Shown here in pieces: positions 36,425 to 44,817 of a stretch of 64,000 bases of DNA. The notes below the pieces were generated by a model. That model worked only from the letters and a program-made list of their open reading frames with translations. It searched no databases and was not told the origin of the DNA. The position numbers were made by a program, and so were the translations under genes. The stretch is taken from the NCBI RefSeq assembly GCF_040901545.1, contig NZ_JBBDYL010000059.1, positions 1-64,000 of the forward strand, given 5' to 3'. Within the stretch, counting starts at the first letter, position 1, and each line of letters begins with the position of its first letter. The DNA is from Sulfuricaulis sp040901545. GTDB taxonomy: Bacteria; Pseudomonadota; Gammaproteobacteria; Acidiferrobacterales; Sulfurifustaceae.

Positions 36425-36525
36425 GGCGGGAAAAATGCTGCCGAACTATATGATTTCTCGTGAAGCGACTACAATTGCATCCTAGCACTGCTATATTTCT
36501 GATTAGAGTCCTCGAGGAGTTTCTT

Positions 36526-37620
36526 GTGCGTACTACTTATAAAATTCTGAGCATGGGCGCCTCTTACGGCTCGCTCTTGGGAATCAAACTCGCGCTCGCG
36601 GGGCATACGGTGAAGCTGGTATGCCTCCCTGCTGAGGCGGAGTTGATCAACAAAGAAGGCGCCATCGTCCGTCTGCCGGTCAAGGGCCGCGACGGGCTGG
36701 TTGAAATCAACTCGAAAAAACTGCCCGGACAGTTGTCCGCCGGCGGCACCACGGCCTTCAAACCAGCCGATTTTGATTTGATCGTACTGGCGATGCAGGA
36801 GCCGCAGTATGGCTCACCCGGCGTGCGCGAACTGCTGGACGCGGTGGCCAAATCCAAAGTTCCCTGCATGTCGATCATGAACATGCCGCCGTTGCCTTAC
36901 CTGGCGCGCATTCCGGGTATCGATGCCAAGGCGTGCCGAGGCTGTTACACCAATCCTGCCGTATGGGACAGTTTCGATCCCAAGGTGATGACGTTGTGCA
37001 GCCCGGATCCGCAGGCGTTTCGTCCGCCGGAAGAAAAAGTCAATGTCTTGCAGGTCAGGTTGCCCACCAATTTCAAGTCGGCCCGCTTTGATGCGGCGGC
37101 ACACACTGCCATCCTGCGCCAACTGGAGTCGGATATTGAAGCTGTCCGCTTTGATGCTGGCGACGGCAAAATAGAATTGCCCGTCAAGCTCAAGGTGCAC
37201 GATTCACTCTTTGTGCCGCTGGCAAAATGGAGCATGCTGCTCGCGGGCAACTATCGCTGCGTGCAAAAAGACAGGATGATACCGATCAAGGAAGCCGTGC
37301 ATTCCGATATCGAAGCATCGCGGTCGGTTTACAACTGGGTTGCGAAGTTGTGCCTGTCCCTGGGCGCAGACGAGAAAGACATGGTGCCGTTCGAAAAATA
37401 CGCCAACGCGGCGCTCTCGCTTGCGAGCCCGTCCTCGGCGGCGCGTGCGCTGGCTAACGGCGCACCTTACATCGAGCGGGTTGACCGTCTGGTGCAGACC
37501 ATAGCGGCGCAAAAGGGCATGCAGTCCGCCACCGTCAACCGCACGGTCAAGTTGGTCGACAGCTGGCTGGAGGCCAATCGAAGCAGAAAACGACCCGGAG
37601 AGGCAGCTTCTGCGCGGTAG
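36526..37620 (+). CDS. Ketopantoate reductase-like (ApbA/PanE-fold) protein
   Basis: About 364 residues. The N-terminal Rossmann motif is 'ILSMGASYGSLLGIKLALAG', followed by an ApbA-like layout ('DFDLIVLAMQEPQYGSPGVR') and a helical C-terminal domain. Overall similarity to true PanE is weak, so 2-dehydropantoate reduction is not assured. The start is GTG 36526, with CGAGGAG about six bases upstream; an upstream ATG at 36460 lacks such a site. Confidence 0.72.
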   Translation: MRTTYKILSMGASYGSLLGIKLALAGHTVKLVCLPAEAELINKEGAIVRLPVKGRDGLVEINSKKLPGQLSAGGTTAFKPADFDLIVLAMQEPQYGSPGVRELLDAVAKSKVPCMSIMNMPPLPYLARIPGIDAKACRGCYTNPAVWDSFDPKVMTLCSPDPQAFRPPEEKVNVLQVRLPTNFKSARFDAAAHTAILRQLESDIEAVRFDAGDGKIELPVKLKVHDSLFVPLAKWSMLLAGNYRCVQKDRMIPIKEAVHSDIEASRSVYNWVAKLCLSLGADEKDMVPFEKYANAALSLASPSSAARALANGAPYIERVDRLVQTIAAQKGMQSATVNRTVKLVDSWLEANRSRKRPGEAASAR

Positions 37621-37716
37621 CAATCCTAATTGCAATATTTTTCAAATTTTATTTATCACCGCGTTATCTGCTCAAATAAATTATGAGGCGAAATCGCGTT
37701 GAAATGATTTAATCAT

Positions 37717-37850
37717 ATGGCGCCTCGACCCGGTATTGTAACGCTCGCCATTTCTGATCCCACCCGCGCCATGGTCCACCGGCACATCACGAGTTCAATT
37801 TGAGATCTTATCCACGCTGGCTGGGGATCGCGATCCTGCTCGTCATCGCG
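37717..37850 (+). repeat. Dispersed repeat, blocks 1-2 joined to the intact EamA gene
   Basis: A 28-codon frame from ATG 37717 ('MAPRPGIVTLAISDP', a drifted VOC start) ends in TGA at 37801-37803, which overlaps the TTG start of the EamA gene (TTGA). This junction may be the ancestral source of the block 1-2 copies at 25587 and the block-2 copies elsewhere. Confidence 0.7.
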
Positions 37851-38690
37851 ACCGTCTTCGCCTTGAACCACGTCGCGGCGCGCGTTGCCTTCGATCACGG
37901 CACCAGCGTCGTCACGGGCGTGGTGTTCCGCTCGGGCGGCACCGCGTTGGCCTTGCTCGCGTTGCTCTTTATCCTGCGCACGCCGATCCGGCTGCCCCCG
38001 TTGACGACGCGGCGCGCGCTCGTGATCGGCGCGCTGATCGCGCTGCAGAGCTATTGCCTCTACGCCGCGGTCGCGCGGCTTCCGGTCGCGCTCGCGCTGC
38101 TCACCTTCAATATCTATCCGATGGTGTACACGTTTATCAGCTGGGCCGCTGGCGTCGAGCGCCCCTTGCCGAGCGCACTCGTCGCCATGGTCGTTGCGCT
38201 GTTTGGCCTCGCGCTCGCCCTGGACATCGCGCACACCGGCGAAGCGCTCACAGATCGTTGGGCCGAGATCGGCGTGGGAGTCGCGTTCGCAACCGGGGCA
38301 TCGCTGGTTTTCGGTTCGGTGCTGTTCCTCAACGCGCGCTGGCTGCACGGCGTCGATGGCCGGGTGCGCAGTTTGCTGACGATGGCAAGTTGCAGCGTGA
38401 TAGCCCTTGCCGGCGCCACCGCAACCGGCGCGTTCGCACTGCCGCACGACGGCACCGGATGGCTCGGCCTCTCGCTGCTTACCCTCTTTTACGGCTCGGC
38501 TATCACTGTCTTCTTCGTGGTCCTGCCGCACATGCGTGCGACGAGCGATGTAGCCGTGCTCAATTTCGAACCGGTGGCGCTGGTCTTTCTCGGCTGGGCG
38601 ATCCTCGGACAGACCCTTGCCCCGACCCAGATCGCCGGCGCGTTCGTGGTTGTCGGCGCCATCATCGCGCTCGGCATGGCGAAGCACTAG
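37800..38690 (+). CDS. EamA-family (DMT) transporter
   Basis: A 296-residue drug/metabolite transporter with about ten transmembrane segments in two EamA repeats. The N-terminus 'MRSYPRWLGIAILLVIATVF' and the second-repeat end 'VALVFLGWAILGQTLAPTQI' are typical. The start is TTG, overlapping the stop of a VOC-derived leader frame, so translation may be coupled. The substrate is unknown. Fragments of its 5' end are dispersed through the region. Confidence 0.9.
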   Translation: MRSYPRWLGIAILLVIATVFALNHVAARVAFDHGTSVVTGVVFRSGGTALALLALLFILRTPIRLPPLTTRRALVIGALIALQSYCLYAAVARLPVALALLTFNIYPMVYTFISWAAGVERPLPSALVAMVVALFGLALALDIAHTGEALTDRWAEIGVGVAFATGASLVFGSVLFLNARWLHGVDGRVRSLLTMASCSVIALAGATATGAFALPHDGTGWLGLSLLTLFYGSAITVFFVVLPHMRATSDVAVLNFEPVALVFLGWAILGQTLAPTQIAGAFVVVGAIIALGMAKH

Positions 38691-38738
38691 AATGCTCTCT
38701 TGGTAAGAATCTTATTCTGCCATTAAGGAGAAAGTGCC

Positions 38739-39026
38739 ATGTCAAGTGTCGGTTACCATGAACCCATATCTGAACTCACCGCTGAAGTCTGCGATATGCA
38801 TCGTGCCATTGTCTCGTTAATGGAAGAACTAGAAGCAATCGATTGGTACAACCAGCGGGCCGGTGCATGCAAGGATCCAGCGTTGCAGGCAATACTCGAA
38901 CATAATCGTGATGAGGAAAAAGAACATGCATCCATGGTTCTGGAATGGATACGCAGGAAAGATCCGGTTTTCTCGAAAGAACTGAAGGATTATTTGTTCA
39001 CTGAGAAATCGAACGCTCATAAATAG
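38739..39026 (+). CDS. Encapsulated-ferritin-like protein (EncFtn family)
   Basis: A 95-residue two-helix ferritin-like protein. Iron-site residues expected of EncFtn are present: Glu30 in 'SLMEELEAIDWYNQRA', Glu60 and His63 in 'RDEEKEHASMVLEWIRR'. In known systems it forms a ring ferroxidase loaded into an encapsulin shell. Here no encapsulin gene is visible and the C-terminus ('TEKSNAHK') lacks an obvious shell-targeting peptide. AAGGAGAAAG precedes the start. Confidence 0.87.
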   Translation: MSSVGYHEPISELTAEVCDMHRAIVSLMEELEAIDWYNQRAGACKDPALQAILEHNRDEEKEHASMVLEWIRRKDPVFSKELKDYLFTEKSNAHK

Positions 39027-39095
39027 ATTATCCTTATTATTCTCTTGTAGAAAATAATGTCATTGTGAGAACAGCAGAGGGTTTTGATTAATCCC

Positions 39096-39494
39096 ATGGA
39101 ACCGCGTCTCAGCTTTGTAACCCTCGGAGTCTCCGATCTTAAGCGCGCGACACGGTTCTACGCGGAAGTACTGAAACTCCCCAGAATATCCACGCCGCCG
39201 GAAGTTGCTTTCTTCGAGCTCGGCAAGACCTGGCTCGCACTGTATCCACGCGAGCTGCTGGCGGCGGACGCCGGGGTTCCCGCGGCGGGCTCGGGGTTTC
39301 CCGGTTTCTCGCTGGCGCACAATGTCCGCACGGCGGCGGAGGTGGATGCGCTGCTGAAGGAAGTCGCGGCCATGGGCGGTCGTATCGTGAAGCCGGGCCA
39401 ACGCGCGGATTGGGGCGGGTATACGGGATACTTCGCCGATCCCGACGGGTTTCTCTGGGAAGTCGCGTGGAACCCGCAATTTCCACACACCTGA
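39096..39494 (+). CDS. VOC-family (glyoxalase/bleomycin-resistance fold) protein
   Basis: A 132-residue VOC protein with paired beta-alpha-beta-beta-beta units: 'RLSFVTLGVSDLKRATRFYA', 'KTWLALYPRELLAADAG' and 'YTGYFADPDGFLWEVAWNP'. The start 39096 (MEPRLSF) is preferred to the TTG at 39084. This is the only intact copy of the gene whose 5' end is scattered as repeat block 1. The substrate is unknown. Confidence 0.92.
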   Translation: MEPRLSFVTLGVSDLKRATRFYAEVLKLPRISTPPEVAFFELGKTWLALYPRELLAADAGVPAAGSGFPGFSLAHNVRTAAEVDALLKEVAAMGGRIVKPGQRADWGGYTGYFADPDGFLWEVAWNPQFPHT

Positions 39495-39504
39495 ATTCGG
39501 AAAA

Positions 39505-39912
39505 ATGACCCGGGAAGCAATCCTGCTGGTGTATGACAAGCAATGTCCGGTGTGCGATAACTATTGCCAGCTGGTGCAGATCCGGGAAACGCTCGGTGAG
39601 TTCAAGCTCATTGACGCACGCGAATCGAGCCCGCTGATGGATGAAATCACCTCCCGGGGATGGGACATCGATCAAGGCATGGTGTTGAAAATGGGCGATG
39701 AACTGTATTACGGATCAGACGCCATTCATGCCTTGGCGCTGATCAGCAGCCGTTCGGGAATCTTTAATCGTTTCAACTACTGGATGTTCAAATCTAGGAA
39801 ACTCGCTCACTTTTTTTATCCCATCCTGCGGTTTTTCCGAAATCTCTTGTTGAAGCTGCTGGGCAGGTCAAAGATAAACAATCTCAGGCTGGAAAATAAC
39901 GTCTGGTTCTGA
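39505..39912 (+). CDS. DCC1-like thiol-disulfide oxidoreductase (DUF393)
   Basis: A 135-residue DUF393/DCC-family protein. The thioredoxin-like active site is 'VYDKQCPVCDNYCQL' (CPVC). The C-terminal half is hydrophobic/basic ('LAHFFYPILRFFRNLLLKLL'), suggesting membrane contact. It follows the VOC gene by 10 bp and may be co-transcribed. Confidence 0.88.
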   Translation: MTREAILLVYDKQCPVCDNYCQLVQIRETLGEFKLIDARESSPLMDEITSRGWDIDQGMVLKMGDELYYGSDAIHALALISSRSGIFNRFNYWMFKSRKLAHFFYPILRFFRNLLLKLLGRSKINNLRLENNVWF

Positions 39913-39980
39913 TTTCTCAAATATTGATTGTCTCTAATTTGGAAAGATTCCCACGCGCTGAAACCGTGACGTGATTGAGC

Positions 39981-41017
39981 TTATGGTGCCGGCGTGGAAT
40001 ACCGCGCGTGGATGGCCTTGATGCCATCCAGAGTTTTTTTATCCAGCGTAATTTTGATGCTATCGATATTGCGTTTGAGTTGCTCCATCGTGGTGGCACC
40101 GATGATGGTTGATTTGACGAACCACCGCTGACGCACGAAGGCCAGCGCCATTTGGTCCGGTCCGATCCCGTGCTGCTTCGCCAGCGCCACGTAGTCCGCC
40201 GTCGCGTGCGCCACGGTCGGACGGCGGTTGCGCGGCTGAAATTCGGCGAACTTGACCATGCGCGCGTTGGCCGGTTTCGCGCCGTTCAGATATTTTCCGG
40301 TCAACACCCCGCCGGCGAGCGGACTGTAGGCGAGCAGCGGAATGTTTTCGCGATAGGTCGCCTCGGCGAGATCCAGATCAAATTGCCGGCTCGCGAGGTT
40401 GTAGATATTCTGGATTGAAACCGGTCGCGGGAGTTCGTGCTGGCGCGCCAGCCAGCTGAACCGGCACACCCCCCAGGATGTTTCGTTGGACAGCCCGTAG
40501 TAGCGAATCTTTCCGGCCTTCATGAGCTCGGCCATGGTTTCGATCTGCTCCAGAATGGGCACGGTCTCGGTCTCCCTTCCCGGATCGAACCGGGTTGCAC
40601 CGAAACTCTGCACGTTGCGGTCCGGCCAGTGGATTTGATAGAGGTCGAGGTAATCGGTTTGCAGGCGCGCCAAACTGCCGTGCAGCGCCTCGATGATGTT
40701 CTCGCGCGAGATGGCTGTGTGACCGCCGCGCAGCCAGTCGCGCCGGCCGGGCCCCGCGATCTTGCTCGCCACGATGAGCTTGGCGCGCGGCTGGTGTTTC
40801 AACCAGGTGCCGATGTACTGCTCGGCCCGGCATGCCGTCTCGGCGCACGGCGGCACCGGGTACATCTCGGCGGTGTCGATGAAGTTGATGCCATGCGCGA
40901 TGGCATAATCGAGCTGTTCGTGCGCCTCCGCTTCCGAGTTTTGTTCCCCCAGGTCATGGTGCCGAGGCAAATCTCCGACACCCGCAAGTCTGAATCGCCC
41001 AATTGATTATGTTTCAT
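39981..41017 (-). pseudogene. Aldo/keto reductase with a one-base frameshift
   Basis: The N-terminus, 'MKHNQLGDSDLRVSEICLGT' then 'MTWG', starts at 41017. The remaining protein ('EQNSEAEAHEQLDYAIAHGI', catalytic Tyr in 'DTAEMYPVPP', Lys in 'KLIVASKIAG', His in 'IHWPDR') is in another frame down to 39981. The frames join if the run of five C at 40946-40950 (G on the coding strand) had six. Either a true inactivating deletion, a slippage site, or a sequencing error. Apart from this the gene is full length, Tas/YajO-like. Confidence 0.82.
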
Positions 41018-41242
41018 GTTGATTTATCGTTCCTGCTGTACTCATCGCGTACCCGCGCCAGCGTTTCTCGTTGCGGTAAACAAACTTAACGCCAAGTGTC
41101 ACACCAGTCCAGTGTTTTGTCGGGGATGGATTACGCAATCCACATTGGAAAATAAAGCGCAGACTGTACTTTTCAACCCGTTTAGGTGGGCATGCGCGTA
41201 TTCGTCTATAATTTTCCCAGCGATTACACAAGGTCAATTGCG

Positions 41243-41749
41243 ATGAAAAAGGCATATTTAATATTGGTGGTCGGCATTGCGGCGCTGCTCACGGTAAATG
41301 TCTCCGCCGCGGAAAATCTTTTACCCGCTAAAAAAGCGGACATAAAGAAATTGCTGGAAGTCACCGGATCGTTGAAAATCGCCAAGAACATGTCGGAGGC
41401 GGTGGTGAACCAGATGTCTCGGGCCCTTAAACAGGCCCGCCCGGATGTCCCGCCGGAAACGTTCGACATCATTCATGATGAAGTCAATAAAACCATATCC
41501 GAAGCCATGGTCGCCAAGGGAGGTTTTATCGACCTGATGATTGTGCTTTATCATAGGTACTATACGCATGCCGATATCAAAGGGCTGTTGGCATTTTACC
41601 AGTCGCCGCTGGGGAGAAAAGCGAGTTCGCTGGGGCCGGTAATGAGCCAGGAAGGATTTGCGATCGGCCAGCGCTGGGGAGAAAGCCTGGGCCCGATTAT
41701 CGATCGACGCGTGCGGGCGCGTATCAGGGATAAAGGAATCGATATATAA
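41243..41749 (+). CDS. DUF2059-family exported protein
   Basis: A 168-residue protein with a signal peptide ('AYLILVVGIAALLTVNVSAA') and the DUF2059 pattern ('DLMIVLYHRYYTHADIKGLL', 'FYQSPLGRKASSLGPVMSQE'). Probably periplasmic; the family's role is unknown. The start 41243 puts the signal peptide at the N-terminus; the longer frame from 41186 does not. Confidence 0.88.
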   Translation: MKKAYLILVVGIAALLTVNVSAAENLLPAKKADIKKLLEVTGSLKIAKNMSEAVVNQMSRALKQARPDVPPETFDIIHDEVNKTISEAMVAKGGFIDLMIVLYHRYYTHADIKGLLAFYQSPLGRKASSLGPVMSQEGFAIGQRWGESLGPIIDRRVRARIRDKGIDI

Positions 41750-41836
41750 CAACCGATAAATAAGTTTTTTGTCGATATACAAGCTTAGGCTCCTGCGGAG
41801 CGGCCGGGCGCATTCAACCTGATGAGGGTTCATTGA

Positions 41837-42196
41837 ATGACCAAAACCCGCTACGCCGATATCAAGTCGTTTATTTCCAAGGACGGTTCCGTCATCCGCG
41901 AGCTGATGCATCCCGCGGCGCATGGCAATGCAAACCAGAGCTTTGCCGAGGCGATCGTCACGCTGGGGAAGGGCACTCGGCTGCACCAGCATCATCGCAG
42001 CGAGGAAATCTATCATGTCACTTCCGGCGAGGGCCGGATGGTATGTGGTGACGAGGTATTCATCGTCCACAAGGGTGATACCATCTGCATCCCGCCGGGG
42101 ACCCCGCACCGGGTGGACAATACCGGCAAGACCGAGTTGCGAATTCTGTGCAGCTGCTCCCCGCCGTATTCCCACGACGATACCGAACTCCTCTAA
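41837..42196 (+). CDS. Cupin-domain protein
   Basis: A 119-residue single-domain cupin. Metal ligands are in 'GTRLHQHHRSEEIYHV' (HxH...E) and 'PPGTPHRVDNTG' (His). It resembles small mannose-6-phosphate-isomerase-like cupins, but the substrate is unknown. No neighbour clarifies its role. Confidence 0.9.
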   Translation: MTKTRYADIKSFISKDGSVIRELMHPAAHGNANQSFAEAIVTLGKGTRLHQHHRSEEIYHVTSGEGRMVCGDEVFIVHKGDTICIPPGTPHRVDNTGKTELRILCSCSPPYSHDDTELL

Positions 42197-42389
42197 ATAG
42201 ACCGGCCCCTGTTTCTCTACGTCGTACGGCGGCAAATCCTGCCGAATTCCGCCTTCCGTCGGACACCCGGGAGCTGCACGCCGCAAAAAATTCAATAAGG
42301 GCGGGAATTTAGACATTCCTGCTCCATTCCCGTTATTGGCACGGGTTGTGCTCAATCTATCTGCAATTCGATTCGGAAAATTCTGAACA

Positions 42390-43061
42390 ATGCGGATGAG
42401 CGGTATGACAGGGGTGGCCAAGAGTCTAACGGGGTTGGGGTTATTGGCCCTGATTGGCTTCGGTGGGGCGGCCGAGGCGGCGGTGTATATTTATGAGCTG
42501 CCGGACGGATCACGACTGGTGACCAATTATCCGATCAACAATAAAAATTACCGGGTGGTGCACACCAGCGAAGATTTCCATGGTATCGGCAGACTGGCCG
42601 CGCAGAAGAACAGCCCGGTATTTCGCGAATCACCCTCCACTTATGACCGGCTGATTCGCCGTTATTCAGAAGAACACGGCGTGGAATTTGCGCTCGTCAA
42701 GGCGATCATGCAGGCGGAATCTTCCTTCAATCCTTATGCGGTGTCACACAAAGGCGCGCGCGGCTTGATGCAAATGATGCCGGAAACCGCCAGCCGTTAC
42801 GGCGTGCGGGACATTTATAATCCGGGGGAGAACATCCGCGCCGGAGTCAAACACCTTAAATATCTGTCCGAGGTGTTCGACAATAAATATACCGACGTTA
42901 TCGCCGCCTACAATGCCGGCGAAAACGCGGTAAAACAGTATCGCGGCATCCCGCCTTATGAAGAGACCCGGAATTACGTAAAGAAAGTATTGCAGTTCAA
43001 GCGCCAGTACGCATCGAAATACCGGTATAGCAAGGTCGGCAATCGCTCCTCAGGAAGCTGA
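42390..43061 (+). CDS. Lytic transglycosylase (SLT domain)
   Basis: A 223-residue exported protein. The signal region is 'LTGLGLLALIGFGGAAEAA'; a short DUF4124-like segment ('VYIYELPDGSRLVTNYPI') precedes the SLT fold: catalytic Glu in 'VKAIMQAESSFNPYAVS', then 'GARGLMQMMPETASRYGV' and 'VIAAYNAGENAV'. It would cut peptidoglycan glycan strands. Start could also be 42396. Confidence 0.93.
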   Translation: MRMSGMTGVAKSLTGLGLLALIGFGGAAEAAVYIYELPDGSRLVTNYPINNKNYRVVHTSEDFHGIGRLAAQKNSPVFRESPSTYDRLIRRYSEEHGVEFALVKAIMQAESSFNPYAVSHKGARGLMQMMPETASRYGVRDIYNPGENIRAGVKHLKYLSEVFDNKYTDVIAAYNAGENAVKQYRGIPPYEETRNYVKKVLQFKRQYASKYRYSKVGNRSSGS

Positions 43062-43088
43062 TCAACCTTTATTCCGCGTTCAGTCGCG

Positions 43089-44312
43089 CTAGTTTAATTG
43101 GATCCGCTGACCCCAGGGAACCTGCCCTTTTCCTTTCACCAGCCACAACACCGGATAGGACGGTTCGTGTTCGGGAAACTCACCCTTGGCATCGGTGAAA
43201 TAAAGCAGCAAATTGGGCGGGCGGTCCTGTTCGTCCGCCCATTCAAAGACCGGGGTGAATTTCGTGCCGCCACCTCCCTGGAATTGCTTCGGCAATCCGA
43301 CCTCATCCCACGGTTCAAATGTCCAGGGACCGTCCTCGGCCAGACGCTCGTCGCAGGCAAGCAAGACGATACGGGCACCGACCTGACCTTTGATGGCGTT
43401 TATTTCGCTCAGAAACTCCCGCATTTCCTCGTCCGATATCGAGCCGCTGGTATCGAGCGCGACGACAAGATCAACGTTACGGCTGTGCAAGCCTGGCAGA
43501 ATGGCCGAGCCTTCGCGGCGCGATGGATGGGCGAAGCTGTAATCGTCGTGCGTTGTCTGTGTCATGTAGTGCGCCAGCAGCAGGCGCCACGGCAATTGCG
43601 GTTGCAGGAGCTGATCCACCTTGCGCGCAATGGAACGGCTGAGCTTTCCCATCTTTCTCGCATGGTGGGCGGCCGCCGCCAACCGCTGTTTCCACTGTTT
43701 CTCGAGCAATTCACGTTCCGGAGCGGAAAGCGGAGTGGGTGGCAAAGCGCCGCCTTGGCTTTCACCGGAAGCATCGCGATCTCCCGAATCGCCCATCGCC
43801 GCTTTACTCATCCCCCCGTGACCGTTGGTGCCGGAGGGTAGGCCGTCTTGATCAAAAATATGCCGGTCCAGCGTTCTACCCGAATCGTTTTCCCGAATGT
43901 AGGGGTAAATTTCCTCGGCGCTCATGTCCCGGTACGCTTCCCGAAACAGGGCGCCCGGAGGGGGCGTAAGACCGTCAGCCGTCAGCAGGGGGTTAACGGC
44001 GAAATCGCAGGCAAGGTCCCAACGATGTTGGTGGCGATGCTCACGACGCGAGAAGTGTGACAGCGCGCAGTGCAGCGCCTCATGCGCCAGGACGAATTTG
44101 GTTTGTTCGAATGTCAGCGCGCGGATGTAACCGGGATTGTAAAAGATGGATCGCGCGTCGGTCGCGGTGGTGGGACACCAACCGGGATCGGCCTCAACGA
44201 GCGGCAGGCGCAACACCAGAGCGCCGAGAAAGGGTTTGTCGATGATGAGCCAGGTCCGCGCGGCAACCAGCTTGTCTTCGACGGCGTCGCTTTTGGGGGC
44301 GTTGGAATTCAC
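43089..44312 (-). CDS. VWA-like / putative metallopeptidase protein (DUF2201)
   Basis: A 407-residue protein with a zinc-peptidase-like N-terminal domain ('FVLAHEALHCALSHFSRREH', HExxH) and a C-terminal VWA-like domain ('DLVVALDTSGSISDEEMREF', a DxSxS MIDAS). Such proteins pair with MoxR AAA ATPases, and one lies upstream on the same strand at 44818-45897. A mobile cassette separates the pair, and the GTG start at 44312 lies right at its edge, so the original start or coupling may have been altered. Confidence 0.88.
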   Translation of the reverse strand: MNSNAPKSDAVEDKLVAARTWLIIDKPFLGALVLRLPLVEADPGWCPTTATDARSIFYNPGYIRALTFEQTKFVLAHEALHCALSHFSRREHRHQHRWDLACDFAVNPLLTADGLTPPPGALFREAYRDMSAEEIYPYIRENDSGRTLDRHIFDQDGLPSGTNGHGGMSKAAMGDSGDRDASGESQGGALPPTPLSAPERELLEKQWKQRLAAAAHHARKMGKLSRSIARKVDQLLQPQLPWRLLLAHYMTQTTHDDYSFAHPSRREGSAILPGLHSRNVDLVVALDTSGSISDEEMREFLSEINAIKGQVGARIVLLACDERLAEDGPWTFEPWDEVGLPKQFQGGGGTKFTPVFEWADEQDRPPNLLLYFTDAKGEFPEHEPSYPVLWLVKGKGQVPWGQRIQLN

Positions 44313-44816
44313 AGGATTAACAGGATTTTTCAGGATTAACAGGATTTATTTCTGGAGTTTTTGACTCATGTGGCTTGCGATATTCGCGGAATTTACGTTT
44401 TACGGTAACACTATTACCAAAATTTAAAAGCAAACCTGTGTTACGTCCTGTAGCTGCCAGATAGTTAACCAACTGCATTTCATGTTCTGACACTAAATGC
44501 TAAGCAGCTTTCAATTCGCAGATAACTCTGTTCTCGACAAGAATGTCAGCGAAATACTCTCCGACGTGCTTTCCTTCATAGTGAACTGTTATGGGAAATT
44601 GCTGTTTAACATCAAGTTCCAGTTTCTGTAGTTCAATGATCATTGCATTTTCATAAACTTTCTCTACAAATCCGGCGCCAAGCTGCTGGTGGACCCTGAA
44701 AGCGCAAGCTATGATTTTCTCGGTAATATCCTTGTCCTCCAGCATCTCTTTTCTCATCCCCAATTACCAATTTAATCCTGTAAATCCTGAAAAATCCTGT
44801 TAATCCTGTCAAATCT
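44311..44816 (-). mobile_element. GxxExxY cassette flanked by AATCCTG-type repeats
   Basis: Both ends carry iterations of the short unit AATCCTGTTAATCCTG (left as its complement, 44311-44343; right 44774-44812), in inverted orientation around a GxxExxY gene. The same gene with similar flanks recurs in many unrelated bacterial genomes (recollection). It splits the MoxR-VWA pair. Confidence 0.65.
44317..44763 (-). pseudogene. GxxExxY protein with in-frame amber codon
   Basis: The N-terminal 87 residues ('IACAFRVHQQLGAGFVEKVY' with GxxExxY) are followed by TAG at 44500-44502. The same frame goes on with 'HLVSEHEMQLVNYLAATGRN' and 'TGLLLNFGNSVTVKRKFR', the normal rest of the family, to a TAA at 44317-44319. 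In relatives a Glu codon is expected at the TAG ('ICELKAAE'), so GAG to TAG is the simplest change. It is a PD-(D/E)xK-like fold protein of unknown role; here probably broken. Confidence 0.82.
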
Positions 44817-44817
44817 A

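Noticed and set aside
36207..36485. 92-codon frame starting in repeat block 2
   Set aside because: Only its first dozen codons (EamA-like) look like protein; the rest is repeat and hairpin sequence.
44311..44816. AATCCTG iterations as a CRISPR or tRNA-related repeat
   Set aside because: Units are short, abutting, and inverted around a gene; no spacer pattern.
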